64,000 nt of DNA from Bacteroidota bacterium. Lineage in GTDB: Bacteria; Bacteroidota; Bacteroidia; Chitinophagales; Saprospiraceae. The stretch spans positions 26,158 through 90,157 of the forward strand of contig JAIUPL010000023.1 of assembly GCA_020160935.1 (NCBI GenBank). Direction: 5' to 3'. A program made the position numbers and the translations under genes. Below, in pieces: positions 7,613 through 16,961 of this stretch; the first letter of the stretch is position 1; each line of letters opens with the position of its first letter. Below the pieces are notes generated by a model. The model saw nothing but the letters and a program-made list of their open reading frames with translations. It had not been told where the DNA came from and did no database searches.

Positions 7613-10033
7613 TTACAGTCTGCGCATTTCATCCGCAGCCCCCGTCGCCCTTCTGCGCTGATCCCTGAGTTTTTTATTGCCAAATTTATTGCTCCAGGTG
7701 AGCATAAACGTGCGTTCGGTTTGCTGGTAGGAGGTGCGAACGCGCAGGTTCAAATCGGGTTGATCTACTCGACTGTACCAGTTGGCAGAAAGGAAAATAT
7801 CGCTGACATTGAAGTTGAGGGTACCCCATTTTTCACCCAGCGATTTCTGGATACCGGCATTCAGGCTGCCGTTGGATTTCCAGCGATACAAACCCCAGTA
7901 GCCAGGCGAATAGAAATAGGCAGACACTTCGAGCAAAAACGATTTGGGCAGGGTGATCGACTGGGTAGTGTTAAAACCAACAAAACCGCCTTTAATGAGT
8001 ACATCACTTCCTTCGTATTGCATATAGGTTCTGTTGACAACCCCCATGACATTGTTCTGCATATCCCACCATTTGGCGGGATGCAACTGGAAAAAAATCG
8101 AAGAAAACAAACCCTCCGTGGTGCCCGCATTGATAGGGCGATTAAACTGGGTGTTCTTCACGTGGTCGATGACCGGAATATCGCGTATCGATTCGTCTTC
8201 CCGGTTGTATTCCACAGAAAACTGCCAGGATTTGATGCGATAATCGAATTTTACAGCATTGGTAAATGCCGGTTGCAAGGCAGGGTTGCCGCCTTCCAGC
8301 GTGGTGGGGTCGTAGAATATCAGATACGGCGCGAGTTGGGTAAAGCCCGGGCGCATAATACGGCGGCTGTACGACAGGTTGATACTCTGGTGTTCGCTGA
8401 TGGTGCGGTTGATGTAAGCACTCGGGAACCAACTGCCATAACGGCGATCCACCACATTGGGCTGCTCTACGGAGCCGAGATTGGTGCGGGTGTATTCGTA
8501 TCGCAGGCCGAACTTGACGTCGGTTTTTGCATTTAGTTTGATGGAAAATGAAGAGTACGCGGCAGCAATGTCTTCCATCAATTTGAAACGGGAAGTGAAA
8601 TCGAGATTGACTACCCAGTTTTCCTGGTTGAGTTCTTCCACGCGCACATCGTTGTCGAAATGAGAAGATGCGCCTTTTACACCCGTTTCAAACTGCACTT
8701 TGGAGCCGAAATGCTGGGTGTAATCTGCCTTTACGACGCCGATTCGAATGGGTGTATCCTTAAACAGGCGAATTTTCCGGTCCGGTTCGGGGCCCGTGTA
8801 TTGCGCGTCGTAGGTGCTCGGATTGTCGATATGGTAATACACATAATCGGCGTCGACGGTCAGCGTTTTTTCGGGCGCAAACTGATGGGAAAAATTGACA
8901 TTGCCCGTCCACGAATTCCAGTGGTTGATTTCGGTGGTGATCATTTCCAGGTTGCTGTTCACCTCGCCATTGGTGGAATATTTCACATCATTGACGGCAT
9001 ACATATCCCAGTAGCGATCGAAGTAAGTGCCGAGCACACCTATTACGGTTTTGGGCGACAACTGGAAATCGACGCCCAACTGTGCATTTTGCGTGTGCAG
9101 ATTAGGGTCGCGCACACTGGAACTTTCCGTTTCCAGAAAGCCGGCATTTTCCTGAATACCGCGATAATTGGTAAATATTTGCGGGTTTTTATTGTATCGG
9201 TAGTCGTAATTGCCAAACAGGTTGACCTTTTTCTTGCGGTAGTTGAAGTTAAGACCCGCGCCGTATTTTTCCCGTTTGCCGTAACCAGCATTGAGCGAGT
9301 AGCCGCCGTTCAGACCTTCATCGGCCGTTTTTTTCAGGATAATATTGATGATACCGGCATTGCCTTCCGCGTCAAAACTTGATGGCGGCGTGTGAATCAG
9401 TTCGATGCGCTCGATGTTGTCGGAATTCATGCCACCCAACATTTGAATGAGCGCATCCACCGGCATGCGGTTGATTTTCCCATTGATCATGATAACCACG
9501 CCGTTTTTACCGGCCAGGGAAAGGGAGTTGCTCTGGCGGTTGACGAGTACACCGGGCGAACGTTGCAGCACTTCCAGTGCGGTGCTGCCTGCATTGGTAG
9601 CACTGTTGGCCACATTGATGACCATTCGGTCGATTTTTTGTTCGAACAGCGGCTTTTTGGCCACCACACTCACCTCACCCAGGATGGCAGAGGCCTCCTG
9701 CAATACGGTGGAGCCCAGTTCCATCACCGAATTGGCATGATCTACCGTAAAAACAGGTGAAAGATGATAATCATACCCAAGCATACTAACGCCGAGTCGA
9801 TAGGTTCCATCTGCAATATCGGAAAAGGAGTACGTACCTTCGGCGCTGCTGAGTTGTCCTTTCACTAGAATGGAATCGGCACTGTTGAGCAAAAGAACCG
9901 ATGCTGCCGGAAGCGCTTTCCCCTGGTGGTCGGTTACATTTCCGGAAATCCGGGTTTGAGCATGGGAAAAATGGGCCCCTAAAAAAAACAGGGCTGCAAG
10001 AGCAATAGTGAGTTTGTTTGTAGTTGTCTTCAT
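7613..10033 (-). CDS. outer membrane beta-barrel receptor with carboxypeptidase-regulatory-like and plug domains
   Basis: An 806-residue outer membrane protein. Residues 1-25 are a signal peptide ending at SHAQ. A carboxypeptidase-regulatory-like beta sandwich covers about 28-110 (RISGNVTDHQGKALPAASV). A TonB plug-like domain covers about 115-235 (EVSVVAKKPLFEQKIDRMVINV to GNAGIINIILKK). The rest is a barrel of the OMP_b-brl_3 type. Such proteins lack a partner SusD and probably import siderophores, peptides or other ligands; the substrate cannot be read here. It stands alone, convergent with the sigma-factor pair and divergent from the pullulanase gene. Confidence 0.92.
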   Translation of the reverse strand: MKTTTNKLTIALAALFFLGAHFSHAQTRISGNVTDHQGKALPAASVLLLNSADSILVKGQLSSAEGTYSFSDIADGTYRLGVSMLGYDYHLSPVFTVDHANSVMELGSTVLQEASAILGEVSVVAKKPLFEQKIDRMVINVANSATNAGSTALEVLQRSPGVLVNRQSNSLSLAGKNGVVIMINGKINRMPVDALIQMLGGMNSDNIERIELIHTPPSSFDAEGNAGIINIILKKTADEGLNGGYSLNAGYGKREKYGAGLNFNYRKKKVNLFGNYDYRYNKNPQIFTNYRGIQENAGFLETESSSVRDPNLHTQNAQLGVDFQLSPKTVIGVLGTYFDRYWDMYAVNDVKYSTNGEVNSNLEMITTEINHWNSWTGNVNFSHQFAPEKTLTVDADYVYYHIDNPSTYDAQYTGPEPDRKIRLFKDTPIRIGVVKADYTQHFGSKVQFETGVKGASSHFDNDVRVEELNQENWVVNLDFTSRFKLMEDIAAAYSSFSIKLNAKTDVKFGLRYEYTRTNLGSVEQPNVVDRRYGSWFPSAYINRTISEHQSINLSYSRRIMRPGFTQLAPYLIFYDPTTLEGGNPALQPAFTNAVKFDYRIKSWQFSVEYNREDESIRDIPVIDHVKNTQFNRPINAGTTEGLFSSIFFQLHPAKWWDMQNNVMGVVNRTYMQYEGSDVLIKGGFVGFNTTQSITLPKSFLLEVSAYFYSPGYWGLYRWKSNGSLNAGIQKSLGEKWGTLNFNVSDIFLSANWYSRVDQPDLNLRVRTSYQQTERTFMLTWSNKFGNKKLRDQRRRATGAADEMRRL

Positions 10034-10250
10034 AACCTATTGAATGGTGTAACAGCCCTGAGTCTGAGGATTGTTAAATAATGCAAGAAAGGGATTATAA
10101 CTGGAATCCCAAAAGAGCGTTTGGGAATCCGGAATGTTGCATCGTGCCGTCCTTCGGCCAGGTGATTTACCTGAAAAGCGGCTTTTTATCGACAAAACTG
10201 CCTGAAACTGTTTTTAATTACATAGATTTTCAAATTTGCAAACCAATGCC

Positions 10251-12272
10251 ATGCGCCACTTCGCACTGATACTGCTCTCGTTTTTTGCCCTCGCTATCTG
10301 GTCGGCCTGCTCCGGCGCCCGCACCGTTTCTAACAGCAATATGACCTTTGATCAATACCCTGAATATGCCGGCAACGACCTTGGCGTGAACTGGACGGCA
10401 CAACGCACCGTTTTCAAACTCTGGTCACCGGCTGCCCAAAAAGCCCGCCTGCTGTTGTATGCGCAAGGCACGGGCGGCGTTCCCAAACACATCTATTCTT
10501 TGAAAAAATCCGATCACGGCGTGTGGCACACCACCCTGAAAGGCAATATGTTGGGCAAATACTACACCGTGCAGGTGCAGATCGACGGAAAATGGCTCGA
10601 AGAAACACCCGATCCCTATGCCAAAGCCGTCGGGCTCAATGGTCAGCGCGGCATGATCGTCGACTTTAAAAGTACCAATCCGGCAGGCTGGGAACAGGAT
10701 CGGCGGCCGGAGCAAAAGGCATTTACCGATATTATCCTGTACGAACTGCATGTACGCGACCTGTCATCCCACATCAATTCCGGCATCAAAAACCGGGGCA
10801 AATTCCTGGGTCTTACCGAAACCGGCACCCACAACCTGACCAACCAGCGCACCGGCCTCGACCATTTCAAGGAACTGGGTATTACGCACCTGCACCTGTT
10901 GCCGGTGTTCGATTTTCGCTCCACTTCCATCGATGAGAGCAAACCCCTGGCGTCGCAATATAACTGGGGATACGACCCCGAAAACTACAACGCTCCCGAA
11001 GGCAGTTATGCCACCGATGCGGCAGATGGCGCGGTTCGTATCCGGGAGTTCAAACAAGCCATTCAGGCCCTGCACAAAAACGGTATCCGTGTCATCATGG
11101 ACGTGGTGTACAACCACACTGGCGCTACGGAAGGCTCGGTGTTCAACCGCGTAGCGCCGGGTTATTATTACCGGCAAACGGCCGACGGGAAATTCTCCAA
11201 TGCCTCGGCCTGCGGCAACGAAACGGCCTCCGAACGCTCCATGATGCGCCGATACATGATAGAATCCATGAAATATTGGGTGCAGGAATACCACGTCGAC
11301 GGGTTTCGGGTCGACCTTATGGGCATCCACGACATCGAAACCATGAACCAGATCAGCCGCGAACTGCATGCCATCGACCCCACCATTTTTATTTATGGAG
11401 AAGGCTGGACGGCCGGTTCGAGTCCGCTGCCCGATGCCCAACGCGCCCTCAAGGCCAACACGGCCCAACTGGATCGCATCGCTGCTTTCAGCGACGACTT
11501 TCGCGATGCGCTGAAAGGCTCCGTGTTCAACCACGAGGAAAAAGGCTTCGTCAGCGGCAAAGCCGGCCTCGAAGAAAGCATCAAATTTGGCATCGTTGCT
11601 TCCACCCAACACCCACAGGTGGATTACAGCAAGGTAAATTACAGCAAAGCACCCTGGGCAAAAGAGCCTTTCCAGACCATTACCTACGTCGACTGCCACG
11701 ACAACCACACGTTGTGGGACAAACTCGCCATTTCCTGCCCGGAGGCATCGGAAGCCGAGCGCATCCGCATGCACGAACTGGCAGCGGCGATGATTCTGAC
11801 TTCGCAGGGCGTGCCGTTTATCCATGCCGGCACAGAAATGCTGCGCAGCAAACAAGGCGTCGAAAACTCCTTCAACTCGCCCGACAACATCAACTGGATC
11901 GACTGGAGCCGCAAACAGCAGTACGCCGAGGTGTTTGAATTTTACCGCGCACTTATCCAACTGCGCAAAAACCACCCGGCTTTCCGCATGCCCTCGACGG
12001 CCTTGATTCAACAGCATTTGAAATTTCTGGATACCCCCGCAGGCAAAAACCTGGTGGCTTACCAGATTTCCGGCCATGCCAATGGCGATGCCTGGAACAA
12101 TATTCTCGTGGTATTCAACGGCGGCAAATCCGCCCAAACCCTGGAAATCCCGGCCGGGAAATGGAAAGTGGTGCTGGAAGGTGGGAAAGTCAGCGAGCAA
12201 GGGCTGCGGGAAGTGGAAGGCGGGAAGGTGGAAGTGGCGGGGATTTCGGGGTTATTGCTCTGCGAGCAATAA
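10251..12272 (+). CDS. pulA: pullulanase, type I (GH13), lipoprotein
   Basis: This enzyme cleaves alpha-1,6 bonds of pullulan and branched starch. I take the ATG at 10251 because it gives a lipoprotein signal (MRHFALILLSFFALAIWSAC), so the enzyme is lipid-anchored; an ATG 15 bp earlier is possible. A CBM48-like domain (about residues 45-135) precedes the GH13 barrel. The pullulanase signature YNWGYDP is present. The catalytic residues are Asp355 (GFRVDLMG), Glu384 (IYGEGW) and Asp484 (CHDNHTLW). A C-terminal beta domain follows. The length (673) is near that of other short type I pullulanases. Confidence 0.95.
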   Translation: MRHFALILLSFFALAIWSACSGARTVSNSNMTFDQYPEYAGNDLGVNWTAQRTVFKLWSPAAQKARLLLYAQGTGGVPKHIYSLKKSDHGVWHTTLKGNMLGKYYTVQVQIDGKWLEETPDPYAKAVGLNGQRGMIVDFKSTNPAGWEQDRRPEQKAFTDIILYELHVRDLSSHINSGIKNRGKFLGLTETGTHNLTNQRTGLDHFKELGITHLHLLPVFDFRSTSIDESKPLASQYNWGYDPENYNAPEGSYATDAADGAVRIREFKQAIQALHKNGIRVIMDVVYNHTGATEGSVFNRVAPGYYYRQTADGKFSNASACGNETASERSMMRRYMIESMKYWVQEYHVDGFRVDLMGIHDIETMNQISRELHAIDPTIFIYGEGWTAGSSPLPDAQRALKANTAQLDRIAAFSDDFRDALKGSVFNHEEKGFVSGKAGLEESIKFGIVASTQHPQVDYSKVNYSKAPWAKEPFQTITYVDCHDNHTLWDKLAISCPEASEAERIRMHELAAAMILTSQGVPFIHAGTEMLRSKQGVENSFNSPDNINWIDWSRKQQYAEVFEFYRALIQLRKNHPAFRMPSTALIQQHLKFLDTPAGKNLVAYQISGHANGDAWNNILVVFNGGKSAQTLEIPAGKWKVVLEGGKVSEQGLREVEGGKVEVAGISGLLLCEQ

Positions 12273-12273
12273 C

Positions 12274-12407
12274 AGTCCTGAGTCGTAAGTCCTGAGTCCT
12301 AAGTCCGTAGAGTACACCTGATTACTCTTGGCTATAATAAAAATGATATTCAAGGGTAATCAGGTGTACTCTACGGACTTAGGACTCAGGACTTACGACT
12401 CAGGACT
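12274..12407. repeat. palindromic intergenic element, gtcctgag family, GTAGAGTNNACC core
   Basis: Perfect 52-bp arms (12274-12325 and 12356-12407) around a 30-nt spacer. Each arm runs from AGTCCTGAGTCGTAAGTCC units into the core GTAGAGTACACCTGATTAC. It begins one base after the pullulanase stop. Its right arm overlaps the last eight bases of the convergent DUF1080 gene and provides that gene's stop codon. The spacer is the reverse complement, at 28 of 30 positions, of that in the element at 13162. Confidence 0.97.
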
Positions 12408-13128
12408 TTATCTTGATATTCCTAAACGCAATCCCCTTTGCCCAGTCCTGCAAAGCGATGTGCCCTTTTGTGTATTTTCCAAATTCCGGAAAACTTTTGA
12501 AGCCGGAATTGGCCACCTTTTCTTTCCATTCGGGCGAATTAAAATCTTCTTCGGCAGTAAGAAGGCCATTGAGATAAAACTGGACTTTACCGTTTTGTTG
12601 CAGGATGCGCGCCTGGTTCCAGGTATCGGCAGGGCGCGGCTCCACGGGATTTTTCTGGGCTGCGAATCCATAGAGGCAGCCGGGGCGTTTTTTTTCATTG
12701 GCAGCGTAATCGTGGTGCGTTTGTTCGAGCAACTGGTATTCCGGGCCCGATGCCCAGGCCGTGGGAATGCTTGCTTTTTCCTGCACATTGAGAAATACGC
12801 CGCTGTTGCCTTCCTTTGAAATTTTCCATTCGAATGCCAGTTCGAAGTTTTGGTATTCCTGGTCGGTCACCAGGTCACCATGTTCCACATCTGTCACGCC
12901 GGGGCGGCAGTACAATTCGCCGTTCTGCACGATCCAGGCGCTTTGAATTTTCCCTTTGTTGTACACATGCCAACCGTTGAGGGTCTTTCCGTCAAACAGC
13001 AGGGTCCAGCCCTCCTGTTTTTCCATTTTGGATAATTTGTTGACACCGGCTTTGCCGGAAGCGCATGCTGAAAACAATACTGCGGCGGCCACGCCCGGCA
13101 GGAGGTATTGTAAGAAGGAATGTTGCAT
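12400..13128 (-). CDS. DUF1080 (3-keto-disaccharide hydrolase-like) lipoprotein
   Basis: A 242-residue protein with a lipoprotein signal (LLPGVAAAVLFSAC, modified Cys at 22). One DUF1080 jelly-roll domain follows. It is recognised by GWTLLFDGKTLNGWHVYNKG, the EFAFEWKIS-like strand, and GNSGVFLNVQEKA. The family relates to concanavalin-like lectins and includes 3-keto-glucoside hydrolases. The last two codons (Lys-Ser) and the TGA lie inside the right arm of the palindromic element. The gene is bounded on both sides by inverted copies of the same element. Confidence 0.92.
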   Translation of the reverse strand: MQHSFLQYLLPGVAAAVLFSACASGKAGVNKLSKMEKQEGWTLLFDGKTLNGWHVYNKGKIQSAWIVQNGELYCRPGVTDVEHGDLVTDQEYQNFELAFEWKISKEGNSGVFLNVQEKASIPTAWASGPEYQLLEQTHHDYAANEKKRPGCLYGFAAQKNPVEPRPADTWNQARILQQNGKVQFYLNGLLTAEEDFNSPEWKEKVANSGFKSFPEFGKYTKGHIALQDWAKGIAFRNIKIKS

Positions 13129-13161
13129 GGGTGAGAAATTATTTTGAGTAAAGGTAATAAC

Positions 13162-13295
13162 AGTCCGGAGTCCTGAGTCGTAAGTCCTGAGTCCGTAGAG
13201 TACACCTGATTACCCTTGAATATCTTTTTTATTAAAGCCAAGAGTAATCAGGTGTACTCTACGGACTCAGGACTTACGACTCAGGACTCCGGACT
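13162..13295. repeat. palindromic intergenic element, gtcctgag family, inverted sister of 12274
   Basis: Perfect 52-bp arms (13162-13213 and 13244-13295) with a 30-nt spacer. Both size and inner sequence match the element at 12274, in the opposite orientation. The order of decamer units in the arms differs (an added CCGGAG variant, a CTAAG unit lost), yet each element remains fully self-complementary. The remaining sequence to 13634 is a leader with a G/C-rich stretch near 13440-13500 and no gene. Confidence 0.97.
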
Positions 13296-13634
13296 AAAAA
13301 AAAGAAGGGCTCGGTATTACTACCGCTCCCTCTCTAACTAACCCATTTTCGTATGAAGCATTCCTCCTTTCGGAAGGATATGTTGAAAAGTTGTATGCGC
13401 GTGTATTGAAAATTTTTACAAAGGTGGAAAATACCAAATGGCCAAGCCGGTGGTTTTTCGGCCAAATGAGGGGGGCAATTCGGCCACCTCCAACATAAAT
13501 CGCCTGATATGTTTGATTTGCAAAATTTACCCCTCCTTTTTGAGTGATTTACCCCCTGGATATTGGGAATCTAAAAGGGCATCTTTGACGCCATACGTGG
13601 TCTTGCACCTTTATCATTTAACCAATCTATTGTT

Positions 13635-16600
13635 ATGATGCGATCTTCTACTTTCCGGGCAGGAAGGCGATGGTTAGCCTTGCTTCCCATGCTTTGCTGC
13701 TCTTTGCTGCTGACGGCTCAATCCCTGACGATCCGCGGCATCGTAACCGATCCGGGCGGCGAACCGCTGATCGGGGCCACCGTTCGGGTGGTAAATGCAC
13801 CCAACCGGGGCGCTATCACCGACACCAAAGGCTCGTACACCATCCAGGCTTCGCCGGGCGAGCGGCTTTCTTTTACCTACACCGGTTACCTGGATCAAAC
13901 CGTGACGGTTCCGGCAGACGGTTCGGCAGTGAACCTGCTCATGAGCCCCAATCCGAAAGTGCTCGATGAAATAGTGGTGGTAGGTTATGGTACGCAAAAG
14001 AAAAGCGACCTGACTGGCGCCGTGGCTTCCGTGTCGAGCGAACAACTCAAAAACACGGTCGTGACCAACCTCGACCAGGCCTTGCAAGGTCGCATCGCCG
14101 GAGTACAGGTGACGCAGAACTCCGGACAGCCGGGTGGCGCCACGTCTATTCGTATCCGGGGCGCCAATTCCATCACGGGTTCGAGCGAACCACTGTACGT
14201 GATCGACGGCATTCCGTTTCAGGGCGACGGCACTTCGGTGTCCGGTTTCGACTGGGCCGGCGGCGCCAACGGCCAGAACCGTGTGAATCCGCTCGCTGCC
14301 ATCAATCCGAACGATATTGTAAGTATAGAAGTGCTGAAAGACGCTTCCGCTTCGGCCATTTACGGCGCCCGCGCTGCCAACGGCGTGATCCTGATCACGA
14401 CCAAACGTGGCCAGGCCGGCGAGTCCAAAATTTCCTACAACGGCTATTATGCCAATCAGACGCTGGGAAAAAAACTCGATATGATGAACCTGCGGGAATA
14501 TGCCGACTACCAGTTGCAGATTTCCAAAGACCTGGGCCTGCAGCCCAACCAGCGCTACCTCGACCCTTCCCTGCTGGGCAACGGCACCGACTGGCAGGAT
14601 GAAATTTTCAGAGATGCCGGTATGCAAAGCCACCAGTTGTCGGTGAGCGGTGGCAACGACAAAACCACTTACGCCATCACAGGCGGCTATTTCAAGCAGG
14701 ATGGTATTGTTATTGGCTCCAATTTCGAGCGCTATTCGGCGCGTATCAACCTCGACAACCAGGTAAAAAACTGGTTCAAAGTGGGTGGTTCGCTGGCATA
14801 TGCCACCACCAATGAAAAAATTACGCTCAACGACGGCGGCGACGGCGTCATCATGCAGGCCCTGCTCACCCAGCCTGATATTGCCGTGCGCGACATCGAC
14901 GGCAACTACGCGGGCCCCGAAGCGCAATTCACCAGCGCATCCTACAACCCTGTAGCAGCGGCGCTGCAACGCAACAACACCCTCGCCCGCCAGCGCCTCA
15001 TGGGCAATGTATATGGCGACCTGACCCTGTTAAAAAACCTGACCTTCCGCTCGGAAATCGGCTTCGACGACAACCACGGCTTGAACAAGGCCTTCCACCC
15101 GACCTACCGCTGGGGTGTGCTGGTAAACACCGAAAACCAGTTGCGCCAACGCGAGGAAAGCAGTTTCTTCTGGGTATGGAAAAATTACCTGACTTACAAA
15201 GTACTCGACAACGAAACACACAGACTCACGGCCATGGTGGGCCAGGAAGCCCAGAAATCTTCGTGGCAGGGTTCACTGGTCACGAAGAAAAACTTCTCTT
15301 CCAACGATATTCCCGTGCTGAGTGAAGGCGACGACGTGACTTCCCGCACTTCGGGCTGGAAAGACGCCGCTGCCATCGCTTCCTATTTCGGCCGTTTCAA
15401 TTACAGCCTGTTCGACCGCTACCTGCTCACGTTCACCATGCGTGCCGACGGTTCTTCCAAATTCGGACCGGAAAACCGCTGGGGCTACTTCCCCTCCGCT
15501 GCTATTGCCTGGCGCCTCGGCGAAGAGCCGTTTATGAAATCGTTGAATACTAACCTGAAAATCCGCCTCGGATACGGCGAAGTGGGCAACCAGGCCATCG
15601 CCAATTACCTGTACGGCGCTTCGCTGCAAGCCATCAATTCACCCTTCGGAACGGCCTACCGCCTGGAAAAAATTTCCAACCCGAAACTGAAATGGGAGGC
15701 AACCAAACAAACGAACGCCGGGGTGGACATCTCTCTTGTAAAAGGTCGTATCGACCTCTCGTTCGACCTCTACAACAAGCAGACGACCGATATGCTCCTG
15801 CAACTTTCCGTGCCCAGTTACCTGGGCGGCACGGGCTGGCAGGATATCCGCGCACCATTCGGCAATGTAGGGAAAATGGAAAACAAAGGTTTCGACCTGG
15901 CCCTGCACACCCGCAACATTGAAGGCAAAAAATTTAAATGGGGCACCGATCTCACCTTCTCCCGCAACCGCAACAAGGTGAAAGAACTTGACGACGCCAA
16001 CCGCATTTACTGGCGCAACCTGTACTGGTACAGCGAATTCCAGACAGCCACCCGCACACAGGCAGGCGCACCGCTCGGCCAGTTCTACGGCTACGTGACC
16101 GAAGGCCTGTTTACCAGCAAGGAAGACATCCTGGCACATGCCGTGCAGGTGAACGACCCGAACAACGACGGCAAAAACCTCGTCGACAAACGCGCTGGCG
16201 TGTGGATCGGCGACATCAAATTCAAGGACCTGAATGGCGACGGCGTGATCAATACCGACGACCAGACCATCATCGGCGACCCGAATCCAAATTTCACATT
16301 CGGCCTGAACAACTCGCTGAGTTATGGCCCATTTGATCTGGTCATTTATCTCACGGGCTCGTACGGCGCCGACATCCTCAACTACTCGCGTGTGCAAATC
16401 GAAGGCATGACCAACGTGTACGCCAACCAGGCGGCCACCGTATTCGACCGAGCCCAGTACAGCCTGCGCGACCCGAATGGCTCCGACCTCGATCCAAACA
16501 ACGTAACACTGGCCAACCCGGGTACCGATATTCCGCGGCCGACCACGACGGACAACAACCGTAATACCCGCATGTCGGATCGCTTCATCGAGGACGGGTC

Positions 16601-16841
16601 TTACCTGCGTGTGCAAAACATCCGCCTCGGCTACCGACTCCCGACCACCTTTACCAAAAAGTACCGCGTGGAAAGCCTGCGGCTGTATGTAAATGCGCAA
16701 AACGTGTACACATTCACCAAATACACCGGCTACGACCCGGAAATCGGCGCTTTCAACCAGGATCCACTCCTGCAAAACGTCGATATGGGCCGCTACCCGA
16801 CCCCGAGGGTGTATACGTTTGGGGTAGATGTGGATTTTTAG
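13635..16841 (+). CDS. susC: SusC/RagA-type TonB-linked outer membrane transporter
   Basis: 1068 residues. Signal peptide to about residue 28 (LLPMLCCSLLLTAQ). A carboxypeptidase-regulatory-like domain follows (ITIRGIVTD-like start, GGEPLIGATV). The TonB plug opens with the SusC hallmark DEIVVVGYGTQKKSDLTGAV near residue 112, then a 22-strand barrel. A DLNGDGVINTDDQTIIG loop near the C terminus is a typical Ca-binding-like SusC feature. It moves oligosaccharides across the outer membrane with its SusD lid, encoded next. Start: ATG 13635, with an adjacent ATG 13638 as an equal alternative. It is the first gene of the PUL. Confidence 0.97.
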   Translation: MMRSSTFRAGRRWLALLPMLCCSLLLTAQSLTIRGIVTDPGGEPLIGATVRVVNAPNRGAITDTKGSYTIQASPGERLSFTYTGYLDQTVTVPADGSAVNLLMSPNPKVLDEIVVVGYGTQKKSDLTGAVASVSSEQLKNTVVTNLDQALQGRIAGVQVTQNSGQPGGATSIRIRGANSITGSSEPLYVIDGIPFQGDGTSVSGFDWAGGANGQNRVNPLAAINPNDIVSIEVLKDASASAIYGARAANGVILITTKRGQAGESKISYNGYYANQTLGKKLDMMNLREYADYQLQISKDLGLQPNQRYLDPSLLGNGTDWQDEIFRDAGMQSHQLSVSGGNDKTTYAITGGYFKQDGIVIGSNFERYSARINLDNQVKNWFKVGGSLAYATTNEKITLNDGGDGVIMQALLTQPDIAVRDIDGNYAGPEAQFTSASYNPVAAALQRNNTLARQRLMGNVYGDLTLLKNLTFRSEIGFDDNHGLNKAFHPTYRWGVLVNTENQLRQREESSFFWVWKNYLTYKVLDNETHRLTAMVGQEAQKSSWQGSLVTKKNFSSNDIPVLSEGDDVTSRTSGWKDAAAIASYFGRFNYSLFDRYLLTFTMRADGSSKFGPENRWGYFPSAAIAWRLGEEPFMKSLNTNLKIRLGYGEVGNQAIANYLYGASLQAINSPFGTAYRLEKISNPKLKWEATKQTNAGVDISLVKGRIDLSFDLYNKQTTDMLLQLSVPSYLGGTGWQDIRAPFGNVGKMENKGFDLALHTRNIEGKKFKWGTDLTFSRNRNKVKELDDANRIYWRNLYWYSEFQTATRTQAGAPLGQFYGYVTEGLFTSKEDILAHAVQVNDPNNDGKNLVDKRAGVWIGDIKFKDLNGDGVINTDDQTIIGDPNPNFTFGLNNSLSYGPFDLVIYLTGSYGADILNYSRVQIEGMTNVYANQAATVFDRAQYSLRDPNGSDLDPNNVTLANPGTDIPRPTTTDNNRNTRMSDRFIEDGSYLRVQNIRLGYRLPTTFTKKYRVESLRLYVNAQNVYTFTKYTGYDPEIGAFNQDPLLQNVDMGRYPTPRVYTFGVDVDF

Positions 16842-16931
16842 GGGTTGAATGTTGAGGAGTTGAGGGTTGAAAGGTTGAGATACAGCCACTCTACCGAGTC
16901 TCAACCCCTCAACCCTCAACCCCTCAACTAT
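16842..16931. repeat. palindromic intergenic element, gttgagg family
   Basis: Arms of GTTGAGG/GGGTTGA units (about 16851-16883 and 16899-16928) are complementary with a few mismatches. A short spacer contains CAGCCACTC, a string also found in the spacer of the element at 49446. It starts right after the susC stop and lies in the susC-susD gap, so it is transcribed within the operon. Confidence 0.9.
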
Positions 16932-16961
16932 CAAACCAGTTACCATTCAATCCAACACAAC

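Noticed and set aside
7535..8536. 333-codon open frame on the plus strand
   Set aside because: Antisense to the OMP receptor and begins in the palindromic element.
10764..12200. 478-codon open frame on the minus strand
   Set aside because: Antisense to the pullulanase gene; rich in Gly/Val/His as expected for a reverse reading, with no recognised motif.
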